From positions 2,852,001 to 2,916,000 of the forward strand of contig CADCXD010000004.1 in assembly GCA_902806575.1 (NCBI GenBank): 64,000 nt of DNA. Direction: 5' to 3'. A model generated the notes under the pieces. That model made no database searches, was not told the DNA's origin, and saw only the letters and a program-made list of their open reading frames with translations. This document shows positions 35,491-45,053 of the stretch, in pieces (the first letter of the stretch is position 1; every line of letters begins with the position of its first letter). Made by a program: the position numbers and the translations under genes. The stretch is from Jackrogersella multiformis (lineage: Eukaryota > Ascomycota > Sordariomycetes > Xylariales > Hypoxylaceae).

Positions 35491-36617
35491 CTAGCAGCAG
35501 CCACCGCTGGACGAGCTGGAAACGCTGTGTCCGGGTCCGACTTGAACACCAGGCTTGGTGTTTGTGGTGGCCTGCGATCCCATCCGTTCCTTGATCTGTC
35601 GGGCCATGGTCAAGAAAGCTTGCTCGACGTTGGAAGCATTCTTGGCAGAGGTCTCGAGGAATGGAATGCCGAGGCTGTCAGCGAATTCCTATAGGCCGAG
35701 TTAGCAACAATAATATGCTTTTGATTACTCAGCCTGAGCGACAACCCGCCCAACAAGGCTGTGAGATTGATGTGGCATATGACTCCTTACCTTGGCAACG
35801 GTGTACTCGACAACCTTCTTGTCCGACATATCGCTCTTGTTACCTACGAGCAGCTTGTTAACACCCTCGGTAGCGTATCGGTCGATCTCTTGCAGCCACT
35901 GCTTGACGTTGTTGAAGCTGTCCATGTCGGTGACATCGTAGACAACGCAGATGCCGTGGGCGCCTCGGTAGTAAGATGACGTAATGGTTCGGAATCGTTC
36001 TTGACCAGCGGTATCCCACTATATTCTAGTAAGCAAAGGGATCCAGAAGATGCTCGTAGTTTTCAATCTTACGATCTGTAGCTTCACGGTCTTGCCGTCA
36101 AGCTCGATAGTTCGGATTTTCTGTCCATAGTCAGCACTTGCGCAGTGAAGGTATTCCGAAGGGGATGTCGACATACGAAATCAACACCGATGGTTGAGAT
36201 GTACGACTCGGTGTAGGTATCGTCGGCAAATCGCAACAGGAGGCAAGACTTTCCAACACCGGAGTCACCGATGAGGAGGAGCTTGAAGAGATAATCGTAT
36301 CTGCGAGGACGGCGAGTTAGTCGGGGTGCAGGAGCTTGCAAGACCTGGTCCAACTTGAGCTGGTTGACTGGTTGAAGACCAGGAACTTGTGGAGTGTTAT
36401 GGTACGCCATAGCTGAAGATGTTGGGATGTTCCAAATATGGTGTTTGGATTGTTGGTGGAGGACCGAAGTAATGCATCTTGAAGGAGGGGAGCTGGGGAA
36501 ATTGATCCAGGCAAAGGGCAGACACTAGAGTGATGTAGTTAGTATCGTTGTCGAGGTCGTTGTCGCTAAGCGACGTGGTGTAGGTATTTGGGGGGGAACA
36601 TACTACTCAGGATTCAT
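35491..36617 (-). CDS. YPT1: Rab1-family GTPase Ypt1, 5 exons, 202 aa
   Basis: Small GTPase controlling ER-to-Golgi transport and autophagosome formation; membrane-bound through geranylgeranylated cysteines. Exons, in coding order, are 36617-36607 (11 nt), 36300-36177, 36120-36073, 36018-35791 and 35688-35491. The joined protein begins [22 protein letters not shown]. P-loop GDSGVGKS is at 15-22, the effector region TIGVDF at 40-45, WDTAGQE at 62-68, NKSD at 121-124 and the ETSAK motif near 149-153. It ends SSSSSGGCC, the double-geranylgeranylation signal. Length and sequence match fungal Ypt1 closely. The first exon holds only MNP and part of a Glu codon; its donor is GTAGTA, chosen because it alone keeps the frame. 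Intron 1 (306 nt) is open in frame from an internal ATG at 36410. Confidence 0.96.
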
Positions 36618-38311
36618 CTTGGCGGGTACGTGAATGCGCTGCCTCAACAAGAAGACAAGAGACTCGGTACGAGTAGGTGCTGATAAGCTAGTAGAGGCGG
36701 ATAGACGAGGTCGGGTTGAATGGATGAAGATGGATTGCAAGTTTGCGAAATAAGTTAGGACTTGAGATGATGTTAAAAGGGGAAGTGGTTGCGTCGTTGA
36801 CGTTGACGGTGATTGTGATGTAGAGTGTATGAATGTAGAATGTAGATGTAGAATGTAGAACGCAGAGCGTAGAACGTAGAAAGAGAATTGAGACAAGCCG
36901 CAGGCTGCTGCGTCAAGGAAAGAACGGCTATTCACCGTATCTATGTACCTATGTAACTGTTCCCTGTGCGTGCACAGATCACTGAAAGGACAGGTGCTGC
37001 TGGGACAGGTGGGCTGCTTAGCGCTTCCAAGGTTGTGACTTTTGCCAGCTGCTAAGTCTGCTGACGTAAGTCAACCTCTACGCTAGGTACCTTCAATGGT
37101 ACCTAGGTAGGTAAATACAGGTAGGTAGGTACCTAATAGCCTAGTGTTGTAGCCCACCAGATCTAATCACGAGGCGCACCTGGGCAATGTCTGCCGTCAC
37201 TCGTCACTGGAAGCACTAAGGGGACTAAGGTACCTGTACGTACCTCTGGTGGGTATCTCTTTTTGAAGGCAACCTGGAACCTTGGAACTAAAAGGCAACG
37301 GCTACGCGAATCATAGGCTGCATAGGTACCTAGGTACCTAGTGTAGGTAGGTACCCCCTATGAAAAAGGTTGAGACACTTGACACCTGTACGGTGGATGA
37401 TGGCAAGTGTCAATCCATCAATCCGTCAACCCCTGAACACTGAATTGTGTAAGCTTTCGTCATTTCAATATACCCTCCTAGGTACCTAGGTAGGTACTTG
37501 AATATTCTTTATCTTCTACTTATGAACAACAAAGGACATACCTAGATCATACCTAGGTACATATTATATAAATGATACATGCATGAAGTATCCTTCAAAA
37601 CATTAACAAACGGTATAAAGAACAGAACACTAGGAATTATGATAGACTCGGGACTCTAAAGACGACATCGGTAACACCCGGTCCGGTATTATAATTATGT
37701 ACCAATCAATTCGTCATTATTAGCATCAATCACTTTTCTAGAACACCAACATACATACCAGGTCCCTAAGTAGATATACATATAAACACAGCACTACGCT
37801 AGTATCTATCGATTCTATAAAAATGGTCAGCCGAGATAGGTAGATAGGGAAATATACTAGAAATAGAAAATAATGATCAGAGACATCAGCTGAATTACCT
37901 AGGTACCTAGTACACACTAGGTGACGGGTCTCGGTGGGTTCCGGGCTGAGAGACCTCAGACAGCTCAGACAAGTCTACAGTAAAGTGGGGTCGTCGTCTC
38001 CCACTTCTCCCACATCTTCGGCATCCTTCTAGTGGAACCCCCGCCATTTTCGGCGTACCTACCATTACCGTACCTATGTATCCAGGCCTCTTTAAAATTC
38101 AGTCTAGAAATTAAAGCTTCACTTACATCATACCAAACTACCCTACTTACCAACCCACCTACTATGTATTTATACATACCTATCTATACACCTAATATTC
38201 CCATTCGCGTATAAATCTCCGCCAATTCGTAGCGAAAATCACGAAGACCAGCCCAGGTCGAATTAATGAATCTCCCATCTTGCTAGCGCCGCCATCGAAG
38301 GCTTCGGATAC
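36618..38311. other. Divergent intergenic region, 1.7 kb, repeat-rich
   Basis: Upstream of YPT1 (-) and of the gene at 38312 (+). Degenerate GTAGAAC/GTAGAAT repeats lie at 36831-36882 in the probable YPT1 leader. The densest cluster of TACCTAGGTA repeats in the window runs from 37083 to 37905. No gene is seen; the open frame at 36603-36935 overlaps the YPT1 start and is a shadow. Confidence 0.6.
37083..37905. repeat. Cluster of TACCTAGGTA palindromes and TAGG/CCTA repeats
   Basis: Perfect TACCTAGGTA copies at 37100-37109, 37327-37336, 37483-37492, 37550-37559 and 37896-37905, with many partial units (GTAGGTAGGTAC, CCTAGGTACCTAG) between them. Spacings are irregular and there is no unit longer than about 10 bp, so this is not a classic satellite. 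Confidence 0.85.
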
Positions 38312-39275
38312 ATGTCCCTCCCACTTAGCGTCGTTCGAGCGCAGTCCAACGCCGTGGGCTCCAAGGCTATCCTGCGCGCTCTTCCACCCGTTGCCTATGC
38401 CGCCTCCCTGCCAGCAGCGTGTCCTACGACCCCGACAATAGCTTCCAAGTCTCTCGCCACCACGATACATATATCTTCACATCAGAGTTTGCCGCCGATA
38501 TGGTTCAACTCTTCCTTTCCACAGTTCGATTTTCCGTCTCTAGCTAGCAACGGGCGGGGGCCGGACGACGAGCGCAAAGTAAAGCTTGGGAAAAGTGAGC
38601 TATCCTCCCACATCTCTGGTCTATACGCGGTAGACTAACCGACTCTCTGTAGCTCTGCGCATTCTCCAAGAACGACTTCCTACTCTGCTGCAGTCTCCGC
38701 TGCCGCAAGAAATCCTATCTCCCCATATTTCCCTCCACCTATTTCCCTCAACACACCCGTATCTTCCCACAGTATCCGGTAGAGTTGCATACATAGCAGC
38801 ACTATGGACCTCTCCTCTAGCATGGAATCGAGTGCCCATAATCGGCAACGTGAAGCTAGAAATCCTATCGGAGCGTATGGTCAGCCAGCCCTTTTACTCC
38901 TCGCCCAAGCGATCTGAGGCATACGGCGAGCAGCTAGTCGTCAAGTGGCGGACGGCCGACAGCAAACCCAGAAACGCCAGCCCAACCATAACGGAAGAGG
39001 GGGAGCAGAAGCTAGACGACACCCTTAGGGGCACCCAAAGCATCAACGAGAAGGCGGCGTTTACCGGCCTATTCATTTTCGAGTTCGATAAAGAGGGGCG
39101 AGTAATAAGCCACACGATCGAGCACGTAGACGAGCACGGAGAATGGGAAAAGGGGTTGGGCGCCAAAGTCGTTGGCTTGACAGATTGGCTCTTGGGCGGC
39201 ATCAAGGGCCGTACAGATGGCGGCGCACCGGCGTTATGTGGAATTTTAGCCAAGGACAAAAAAGACCCGCGATAG
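38312..39275 (+). CDS. Putative mitochondrial protein, 2 exons, 301 aa
   Basis: Function not established. Exons are 38312-38594 and 38653-39275 (58-nt intron, donor GTGAGC, acceptor CTGTAG), 906 nt in frame. The N-terminus (MSLPLSVVRAQSNAVGSKAILR) is rich in Arg, Ser and Ala and lacks acids, as in a mitochondrial targeting peptide. A conserved-looking core follows: LRILQERLPTLLQSPLPQEI, ISLHLFPSTHPYLPTVSGRV and VPIIGNVKLEILSERMV, then LVVKWRTADS and FTGLFIFEFDKEGRVISHTI. The pattern of a basic WRT strand followed by an F-E-F-D-G-R-I-x-x-H-x-I strand recalls the NTF2-like DUF2358/C6orf136 family; this is a tentative recollection. The C-terminus ends KDKKDPR. It is read divergently from YPT1. 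Confidence 0.7.
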
Positions 39276-39501
39276 AGGCTGCGATCGAGGCGGCAATAGA
39301 AGCGAGTTTGATGCCCTACAAGGAACCTTGTCTTTGGCGTCGTTATAGTCTGCGATGTACATATGTACTATTAAATGCTGTTTTGGCAATACCCAGTCAC
39401 CACTCAACCTAAGAGGAGGGTAGGTAGTGTATATAGACCATGCAACCATATTTGAACCAGCTGTCCGGCTCCCAAACCCCAGCCCATTCAACATTGTAGT
39501 G

Positions 39502-40584
39502 TTATAAGCCAGCTGTAGAGCAAGACCGAACAGGCTTCGCAACGTGCAGCGGCAGATCCGACTCCCTCACCAGTTCAAACTGCACATTCGCCAACGACGA
39601 CGTGACAATCGAGCCCCTATACCAATCCCGCCAGATCATCTGCACGATATTCACGTCATCCATGTCGCTCTTCCCGGCCCCTCTCCCAACACCACCCCCA
39701 TCTCCCCCGGGATCTCCTGGCCCGACCCCCCGGCCCGCTCCTCCCTCCTGATCCTGGCCTAGACCCGGACCATCCCCTCCCCTCACCAGCGGCCCCTGGC
39801 CACCCACAAGCGCATGCGTCAGCTCGTCCCTCGGCGCCACAGCAACCAGGACGCGGCCGCCCTCGACGCGCGCGAAGCGGTCCACGACGTGGAACAGCGC
39901 GCCGAAGATGTGCTGGGGGCCGCCCTCGCCGTACCCCAGGGCCGCGAACGCCACGGCCAGCCGCCGCACGCGCAGCGCCTGCTCGCGGTCCAGGAAGTAC
40001 ACCATCGGGCTGTTGAACCCCGACATGTCGTACGGCTCCAGCTCCCCCACCAGGTACACGGCGTCCAGCGCGTAATTGAACCACGCGCGCGGCCGCGACC
40101 ACGCCGACCCCGCCGAGTACGACGACGGGGCGGAAGAGGACGACGAGGTGGTAGCGGTGGCGGTGGCGGACGGGTTCTGGTACAGCAGCACGTGCGGCAC
40201 CTTCCACGCGAACGCGGGCTCGTAGTGCTTCAGAGCCAGGGCGCGGGACTCGCGGCAGACGCGCAGCAGCACGGGCACGGCGGCCGGGCGCTCGCCGCCG
40301 CCCAGGGGCTCCAGATCGGGGAGGCCGGACCAGGGGTGCTCGCGCTCGCCGTCGTCGGGCGGCGGGGCCTCGGCGTCCAGACACGCGGCCGCCACGATGC
40401 GCGGCGCCACCAGGTACTCCCAGACCCTGAGGCGCAGCTCCGGGGGCAGGCCGGGGAAGAGGGCGAAGCTGCCGCCGTGCGCGTGCGCGCCCGCCAGGTT
40501 GAGGGCCCGCGCCGCCGCGCACTCCAGCCCGTCGCTTACGACGCGGAATTCCAGGCGGAAGCGGGGGTGTTGGGTTGATGTCAT
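39502..40584 (-). CDS. 2EXR-domain protein, single exon, 360 aa
   Basis: A member of the large fungal 2EXR family, whose function is unknown. The defining domain is near residues 41-135: FALFPGLPPELRLRVWEYLV, then PVLLRVCRESRALALKHYEP, with the ExR repeats that give the family its name. LDAVYLVGELEPYDM and the later FALGYGEG-like region fit the usual C-terminal half. A Ser/Thr/Ala stretch (about residues 143-160) and a Gly-rich stretch (about 268-310) are low-complexity inserts. The gene is extremely GC-rich, so long open frames appear on the other strand (39814-40578) and in another minus-strand frame (39656-40522); both are shadows. The C-terminus is close to the 3' end of the gene at 38312. 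Confidence 0.82.
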   Translation of the reverse strand: MTSTQHPRFRLEFRVVSDGLECAAARALNLAGAHAHGGSFALFPGLPPELRLRVWEYLVAPRIVAAACLDAEAPPPDDGEREHPWSGLPDLEPLGGGERPAAVPVLLRVCRESRALALKHYEPAFAWKVPHVLLYQNPSATATATTSSSSSAPSSYSAGSAWSRPRAWFNYALDAVYLVGELEPYDMSGFNSPMVYFLDREQALRVRRLAVAFAALGYGEGGPQHIFGALFHVVDRFARVEGGRVLVAVAPRDELTHALVGGQGPLVRGGDGPGLGQDQEGGAGRGVGPGDPGGDGGGVGRGAGKSDMDDVNIVQMIWRDWYRGSIVTSSLANVQFELVRESDLPLHVAKPVRSCSTAGL

Positions 40585-41759
40585 GGTGGATGTGGTGAAG
40601 AAGTTATATGGTTGTATGTATGGTTGTTATAGTCGTATGGGAAGAGGGTGTTAAAGTGTGAAGGGGAGGGGGAGGTGGAGGTGGAGGTGGTGGACGGATA
40701 AGTGAGTGTACGGACAGACCACTGCGACAGCTCCAATTGATCTCTCAATGGGACTCCCGAGGTTAAAGAAACTCAGATTGTAACTATCAGGTTGCTGTAT
40801 AGTCCGCTCGTTTGCGTTACAATGTTAGAACGCCTAGTAACTAAGCACGAATAATAGTAGACGTTTTGAACTACCAGGTATCATGAATGTTTGAGTGAGT
40901 TCAATTGTAACTGGAGTGTGAACCTCGGTACTGGAGATTGGATGAGTGAGAAGGTTAGATAAATGACCTAATTTGTAGTGGAGGGGATTGCTTATAGGGA
41001 TGTGGATCCCTGGAGTCTTGCCTACCCGCCTCCTACCCGCCTCCTTATCATTCCCTATCACCTCCCTATGTGTTACTTCCCTTATATTAAATCTACCTAC
41101 ATATAGGTAGGCCCCATCGATCTGTCTTCACCTATTCATTCTCTATAGGTAGTACAATAGATACCTACCATCTTAGAACTAATAGGCAGCATGGATACAA
41201 GGTAAATTACATACCTAACTACAACACTGTTCTTGGGGATACCTACCGGTAGTGAGTTCCAATGTGATATAACGTGGCTAACTCTGAAGATATTTACTTA
41301 GGTACCTCGTCTAGGTAATTTAGGGCATATCATATAAGTTACTTAATAATTCATCACGACAACAGAGTTGAGTTGCGACGGACTTTGCTACTACCCCTAT
41401 TTATATTCAACAGAAACACATACAAACGAACAGGGAGCATGCCCGTGAAGATATCGCATTCGTAATTCTTTCTCAATCGTCATCGTCAGCCAGAGATCCC
41501 GTCTCAATAGATGTACCGAGAAGCCCCCTCTTCTTACACGCGAATGACATAGACCGGAATATGTTACAAATAAAAAAAAACCCGGAAAAATACAATACTT
41601 AGATGAGTAGCATCAAGTCTCCCAGACTCGTAGAGCTTGGCGTCGGAATTACCCAAGATCAAAACTATGATAAAAGGGAACTAGATGTCGATAGTATCAA
41701 GACAGAAAATTAGAAAATTAGAAAATTAGAAAAGAAAAAAAAACTGTTACCTGAAGTTA
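40585..41759. other. Intergenic, 1.2 kb
   Basis: Lies between the start of the 2EXR gene and the 3' end of the next minus-strand gene. It includes a purine-rich GGAGGTGGAGGTGG tract near 40665-40690, TAGG/CCTA repeats around 41100-41170 and 41300, and the short array at 41705-41728. No gene is seen. Confidence 0.6.
41705..41728. repeat. GAAAATTA x3 tandem repeat
   Basis: Three perfect 8-bp units followed by an A-rich run, about 30 bp past the stop codon of the minus-strand gene ending at 41760, so probably in its 3' UTR. Confidence 0.85.
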
Positions 41760-44700
41760 CTAGTTCGCAAGGCCCAGCCACTTCAGCGCCTTACGACTAT
41801 TCCCCTTCCTAGGACCGCCGTGCCTGCCGTAAAGGGGCATGTACTTCCGCTCATCGGCAGCGAAGATATCGTCATCCTCGTCCCAGTAGTCCTGGTAGAC
41901 GGAAGACGTATCCGCTCGGACCGATGCGTTGTCCACTTCTGACTCCCTCCCGAGCATGTTGCGTAGCTTGTTCCTTTGGCTCCGCATCGTCTTGGCTGTC
42001 CTACTACTCTTGATGGTCTCCGAGATGGACCCCTTGGATGACTTTAACAGCGCTTCTTTTTGCGCCGACTCCCTTCTTTTATGTTTAGGAGGAGGCGGTG
42101 GAGGTGGAGGCGTGTTGGCTTCAGCGCGTGTGCTACTTAACACGTAATCTGACGATGTTTCGGTTGCCTGTTGTCTCTGAAAGCCCATAATTGCAGCTGC
42201 ATTGTTGAGCGGGGCGGACTGTTGGGCTGTGTTAATTAAAGGCGTCTGGGCTAGCGGTTTGCCCTGAGATTCGTGGTTTGGGTCACGCTTCAACTCCTTA
42301 TCAATCTGCATCGAAGCTCTTGGGGCCATCCCTTCGGGGATATAGAACGTCGAGATATCGATGAGGATCTTCCATATCGTAGAGATCAGAGTAGCAATCT
42401 CGGACTCATTAGCCGACGAGGTGATAAGGTAATTAGCCTTCGAGAACGAAGGTGTCTCTTTCATCCCCGTCGGCGTGAAGAGAGTTGCACCTGTCCTTGT
42501 GCTGATCGTCGATATTCCAGGCTTAGAATTCATGCGTAAATGTGTATTCCTCCTCGTCGGGATTTTGACCCCAGGATACATTTTTGGTCCGACGTCTTCG
42601 GAGTACAAAATTCCTGCAACCCTCAGGAGGTCCGCCCCTACTAGCCGCTGTAAGGAGAGAATAGTCGTTAGATGCTCTGGGGGGTACTCAAGTAAAAGAA
42701 ACCGTGTTGCCGAATGAGCAGCCATATACGTCTCCAAGTGCGGTATGATAAGGGTCGCCAAGAGCATTGGGTTAGTAAAAGGGTTGTCTTGAGTTTGGTT
42801 CGCCAAGGGCTGTGAGGTGAAAGCTTGCATAGCGCTCGCGATGAGGTACCTTTGTAATATAGTTAGCAGCACGTCACGAATAGGCCGATTGTATTCTAAC
42901 CTCAAGTCCAACTTTCCGCTTCGAGTTACGCCATTCGGTTTTGTGCCGAGCTTTTCCAAGGAGCCACTTATAGCAGCGAGGAAATGTTTATCAACACCTT
43001 GCTGTGCTCCAACAGCGAGAATAAGGTCGACCTTTCGCTTTCGATGTATGACAGTGCCAGAATCTGTTTCTCGAAATACGGGCTTCCAAAGACTGCTGAG
43101 CTCGGGTAGTAAAGGAAAATTGAACTGGTGATAGCCTATATCCTCTGGCGGGAAATAGATATTCAAAATGGATCGTAGGGAATTTTGCATGCCCACTGCT
43201 GTTCTGCAGTTTGTCGTTGTAAAATCATGGAAGCATTTCTCCGGCTTCCTTTCATCGAGCGGCGGTGTTTGGGCCGGGGTCGGTGGTGTCGAAGGTCTAT
43301 GACCATTTCTATCATGTTTGGACGGCCAGGCACGAGATGGACAAAGGTATTTGCCATATGCGAAGGGGTCATACTCATCCGAATCTAGGTGATAAGCAGG
43401 TGCTACTTCCGCGTGCTGTACGTAGCTCATTGGTCTATGGTTAACAAGTGGCATAGTCCGTGGCTCTCGCGGACTTGGAGTGCTTGATCCATTTGAGTTC
43501 CTTTCACCTCCCATTCCTAGCGGCGGTGTTGGCACAGGATATCTACCTTCTCGAAAGGCTTGAATTGTTGCTTCCAGCTGCCTATCCGGTGATTCTGCCT
43601 TGAACAGTATTACAAGGTTTTCTACCATAGGTAGAACAGTCTCATATGGCTCATCGAGGTCAAGTTCAAAACTGTCCTCGAAGCTGAGAGATGAAGAATC
43701 CTCCGTGTCGACTTCGTGAGATACAAGAATAGTAAGCTCATGCTCGGGCTCGGGTTCGGTAGTAGTGCCTCGATCCACGTAGTTGTCCCTAGGACTTGTA
43801 CCGCGATCGACATAAGTTATCGGCCGTCCTGGCGACTTGTTTAACTTGAGAGGAGATGGGGGATTACGTCTAACCATGGACCTCTTCGGCGTGCTAAACG
43901 TTGGTCTTGGGATCTCGGTTGCAAACTTAGATCGTGCTGTTGGCGTCTCTTGATACATCGGGCTATTCACTGTGCTCTGTGGTCTTGAACGGGGCGGTTG
44001 CGGGAAGCTGCATAGTAGGATGTCCTGATTACGAAGGGCGCCGGAGTAGATTCGGTCGACCGATTTTGTTTTCTTATGAGAAACGGTCGAGGCTGAATGC
44101 CGGACATCGACAACAAAAGCTTCGCATATTGCCGGTGTATTGGGCATCGAGTCGAACTTAAAAGAGCGTGGACTCGACAAGTCAAAGCTTGCCGGCGACA
44201 ACAGTTTTTTGGAACACTCATCTCCAGCCTGACATGGGGAATTCGGCTGGGTCTTCAGTTCATTCATTCGAGATCCAGCCGAATTCAGCGCTCGCCGGGT
44301 ATTCTTTCGGAGCTCTTGAGTGGTGTGGCTACGGTGAGGGGTTAGAGGTAGATTCGAATCGCAGGAATTCCTCTTCTGCCATTCGCTAGCTCCGAATATA
44401 TAAAAAGGAGTCGCGTTCTGGAAGTCATCGACCACTCGATACATCGGCACGCTTGAGCTTCGGGGTCGATTTCCAGTTGTAAGGTCAACTTCGGTGCTAG
44501 CTTGAAGAAAAGCGGTTTGAAGGTCAAGAGCATCAGCAGCTCTCATAGCCTCAGACACCGGGTCGATGGCCATCTCTCTATCTTGCCTCGTTGACCCTCG
44601 ACTGGCAACCCCTATCTGCGACGATTTAGACTTGATACCCGCTTTACGCCGGGTATATAATCCAGCAACCCCATTTCGGACAATCTTATTGAAGATATGT

Positions 44701-45053
44701 TCAGCTCTTGCGAAATCTCCGTTTGTGATGTGCTTGCTAATGTCGGATATGCATTGTACCTGGGCACCTGCTGTACCCCCATTCATAAAGACTAGTCGTT
44801 TATTGCTCGGGGTGGAGTCTCGCAAGAATGCCCGTGCTATTTCGGCTCTATCACTACATGCTTTGTGTATCGTCAAGATGCGCGACTGCACATCGAATGG
44901 AGCCTCCGAATTCTCTCCTTTCAAGAAGTATCGGAGTGGCGGGATAATTAGGATGTTGGGTGAGTTTGGGAGTAGTCGAAGCTGAGTTGAGACGGTATCT
45001 TGAGGCCCCTCAAAGGCAACCAAGCTACCGTGATATTGAAATATCGCACCCAT
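41760..45053 (-). CDS. Large uncharacterised fungal protein, single exon, 1097 aa
   Basis: Function unknown. An ordered N-terminal block (residues 1-150: MGAIFQYHGSLVAFEGPQDT, SPNILIIPPLRYFLKGE, HITNGDFARAEHIFNKIVRN) is followed by a long Ser/Thr/Pro/Arg-rich disordered region (about 160-600) with acidic patches (EDSFELDLDEPYE). A second ordered block, about residues 610-890, contains NSLRSILNIYFPPEDIGYHQ, RKRKVDLILAVGAQQGVDKH, LIIPHLETYMAAH and LSLQRLVGADLLRVAGILYS. A PPPPPPPP run near residue 985 and a basic, Ser-rich tail end in RKALKWLGLAN. Databases often name similar fungal proteins 'gastric mucin-like' from their Ser/Thr content; that name says nothing about function. No signal peptide or membrane helix is visible, so it is probably cytosolic or nuclear. 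Confidence 0.85.
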   Translation of the reverse strand: MGAIFQYHGSLVAFEGPQDTVSTQLRLLPNSPNILIIPPLRYFLKGENSEAPFDVQSRILTIHKACSDRAEIARAFLRDSTPSNKRLVFMNGGTAGAQVQCISDISKHITNGDFARAEHIFNKIVRNGVAGLYTRRKAGIKSKSSQIGVASRGSTRQDREMAIDPVSEAMRAADALDLQTAFLQASTEVDLTTGNRPRSSSVPMYRVVDDFQNATPFYIFGASEWQKRNSCDSNLPLTPHRSHTTQELRKNTRRALNSAGSRMNELKTQPNSPCQAGDECSKKLLSPASFDLSSPRSFKFDSMPNTPAICEAFVVDVRHSASTVSHKKTKSVDRIYSGALRNQDILLCSFPQPPRSRPQSTVNSPMYQETPTARSKFATEIPRPTFSTPKRSMVRRNPPSPLKLNKSPGRPITYVDRGTSPRDNYVDRGTTTEPEPEHELTILVSHEVDTEDSSSLSFEDSFELDLDEPYETVLPMVENLVILFKAESPDRQLEATIQAFREGRYPVPTPPLGMGGERNSNGSSTPSPREPRTMPLVNHRPMSYVQHAEVAPAYHLDSDEYDPFAYGKYLCPSRAWPSKHDRNGHRPSTPPTPAQTPPLDERKPEKCFHDFTTTNCRTAVGMQNSLRSILNIYFPPEDIGYHQFNFPLLPELSSLWKPVFRETDSGTVIHRKRKVDLILAVGAQQGVDKHFLAAISGSLEKLGTKPNGVTRSGKLDLRLEYNRPIRDVLLTILQRYLIASAMQAFTSQPLANQTQDNPFTNPMLLATLIIPHLETYMAAHSATRFLLLEYPPEHLTTILSLQRLVGADLLRVAGILYSEDVGPKMYPGVKIPTRRNTHLRMNSKPGISTISTRTGATLFTPTGMKETPSFSKANYLITSSANESEIATLISTIWKILIDISTFYIPEGMAPRASMQIDKELKRDPNHESQGKPLAQTPLINTAQQSAPLNNAAAIMGFQRQQATETSSDYVLSSTRAEANTPPPPPPPPKHKRRESAQKEALLKSSKGSISETIKSSRTAKTMRSQRNKLRNMLGRESEVDNASVRADTSSVYQDYWDEDDDIFAADERKYMPLYGRHGGPRKGNSRKALKWLGLAN

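Noticed and set aside
39814..40578. 254-aa plus-strand frame
   Set aside because: It is antisense to the GC-rich 2EXR gene and has the low-complexity composition of a shadow frame.
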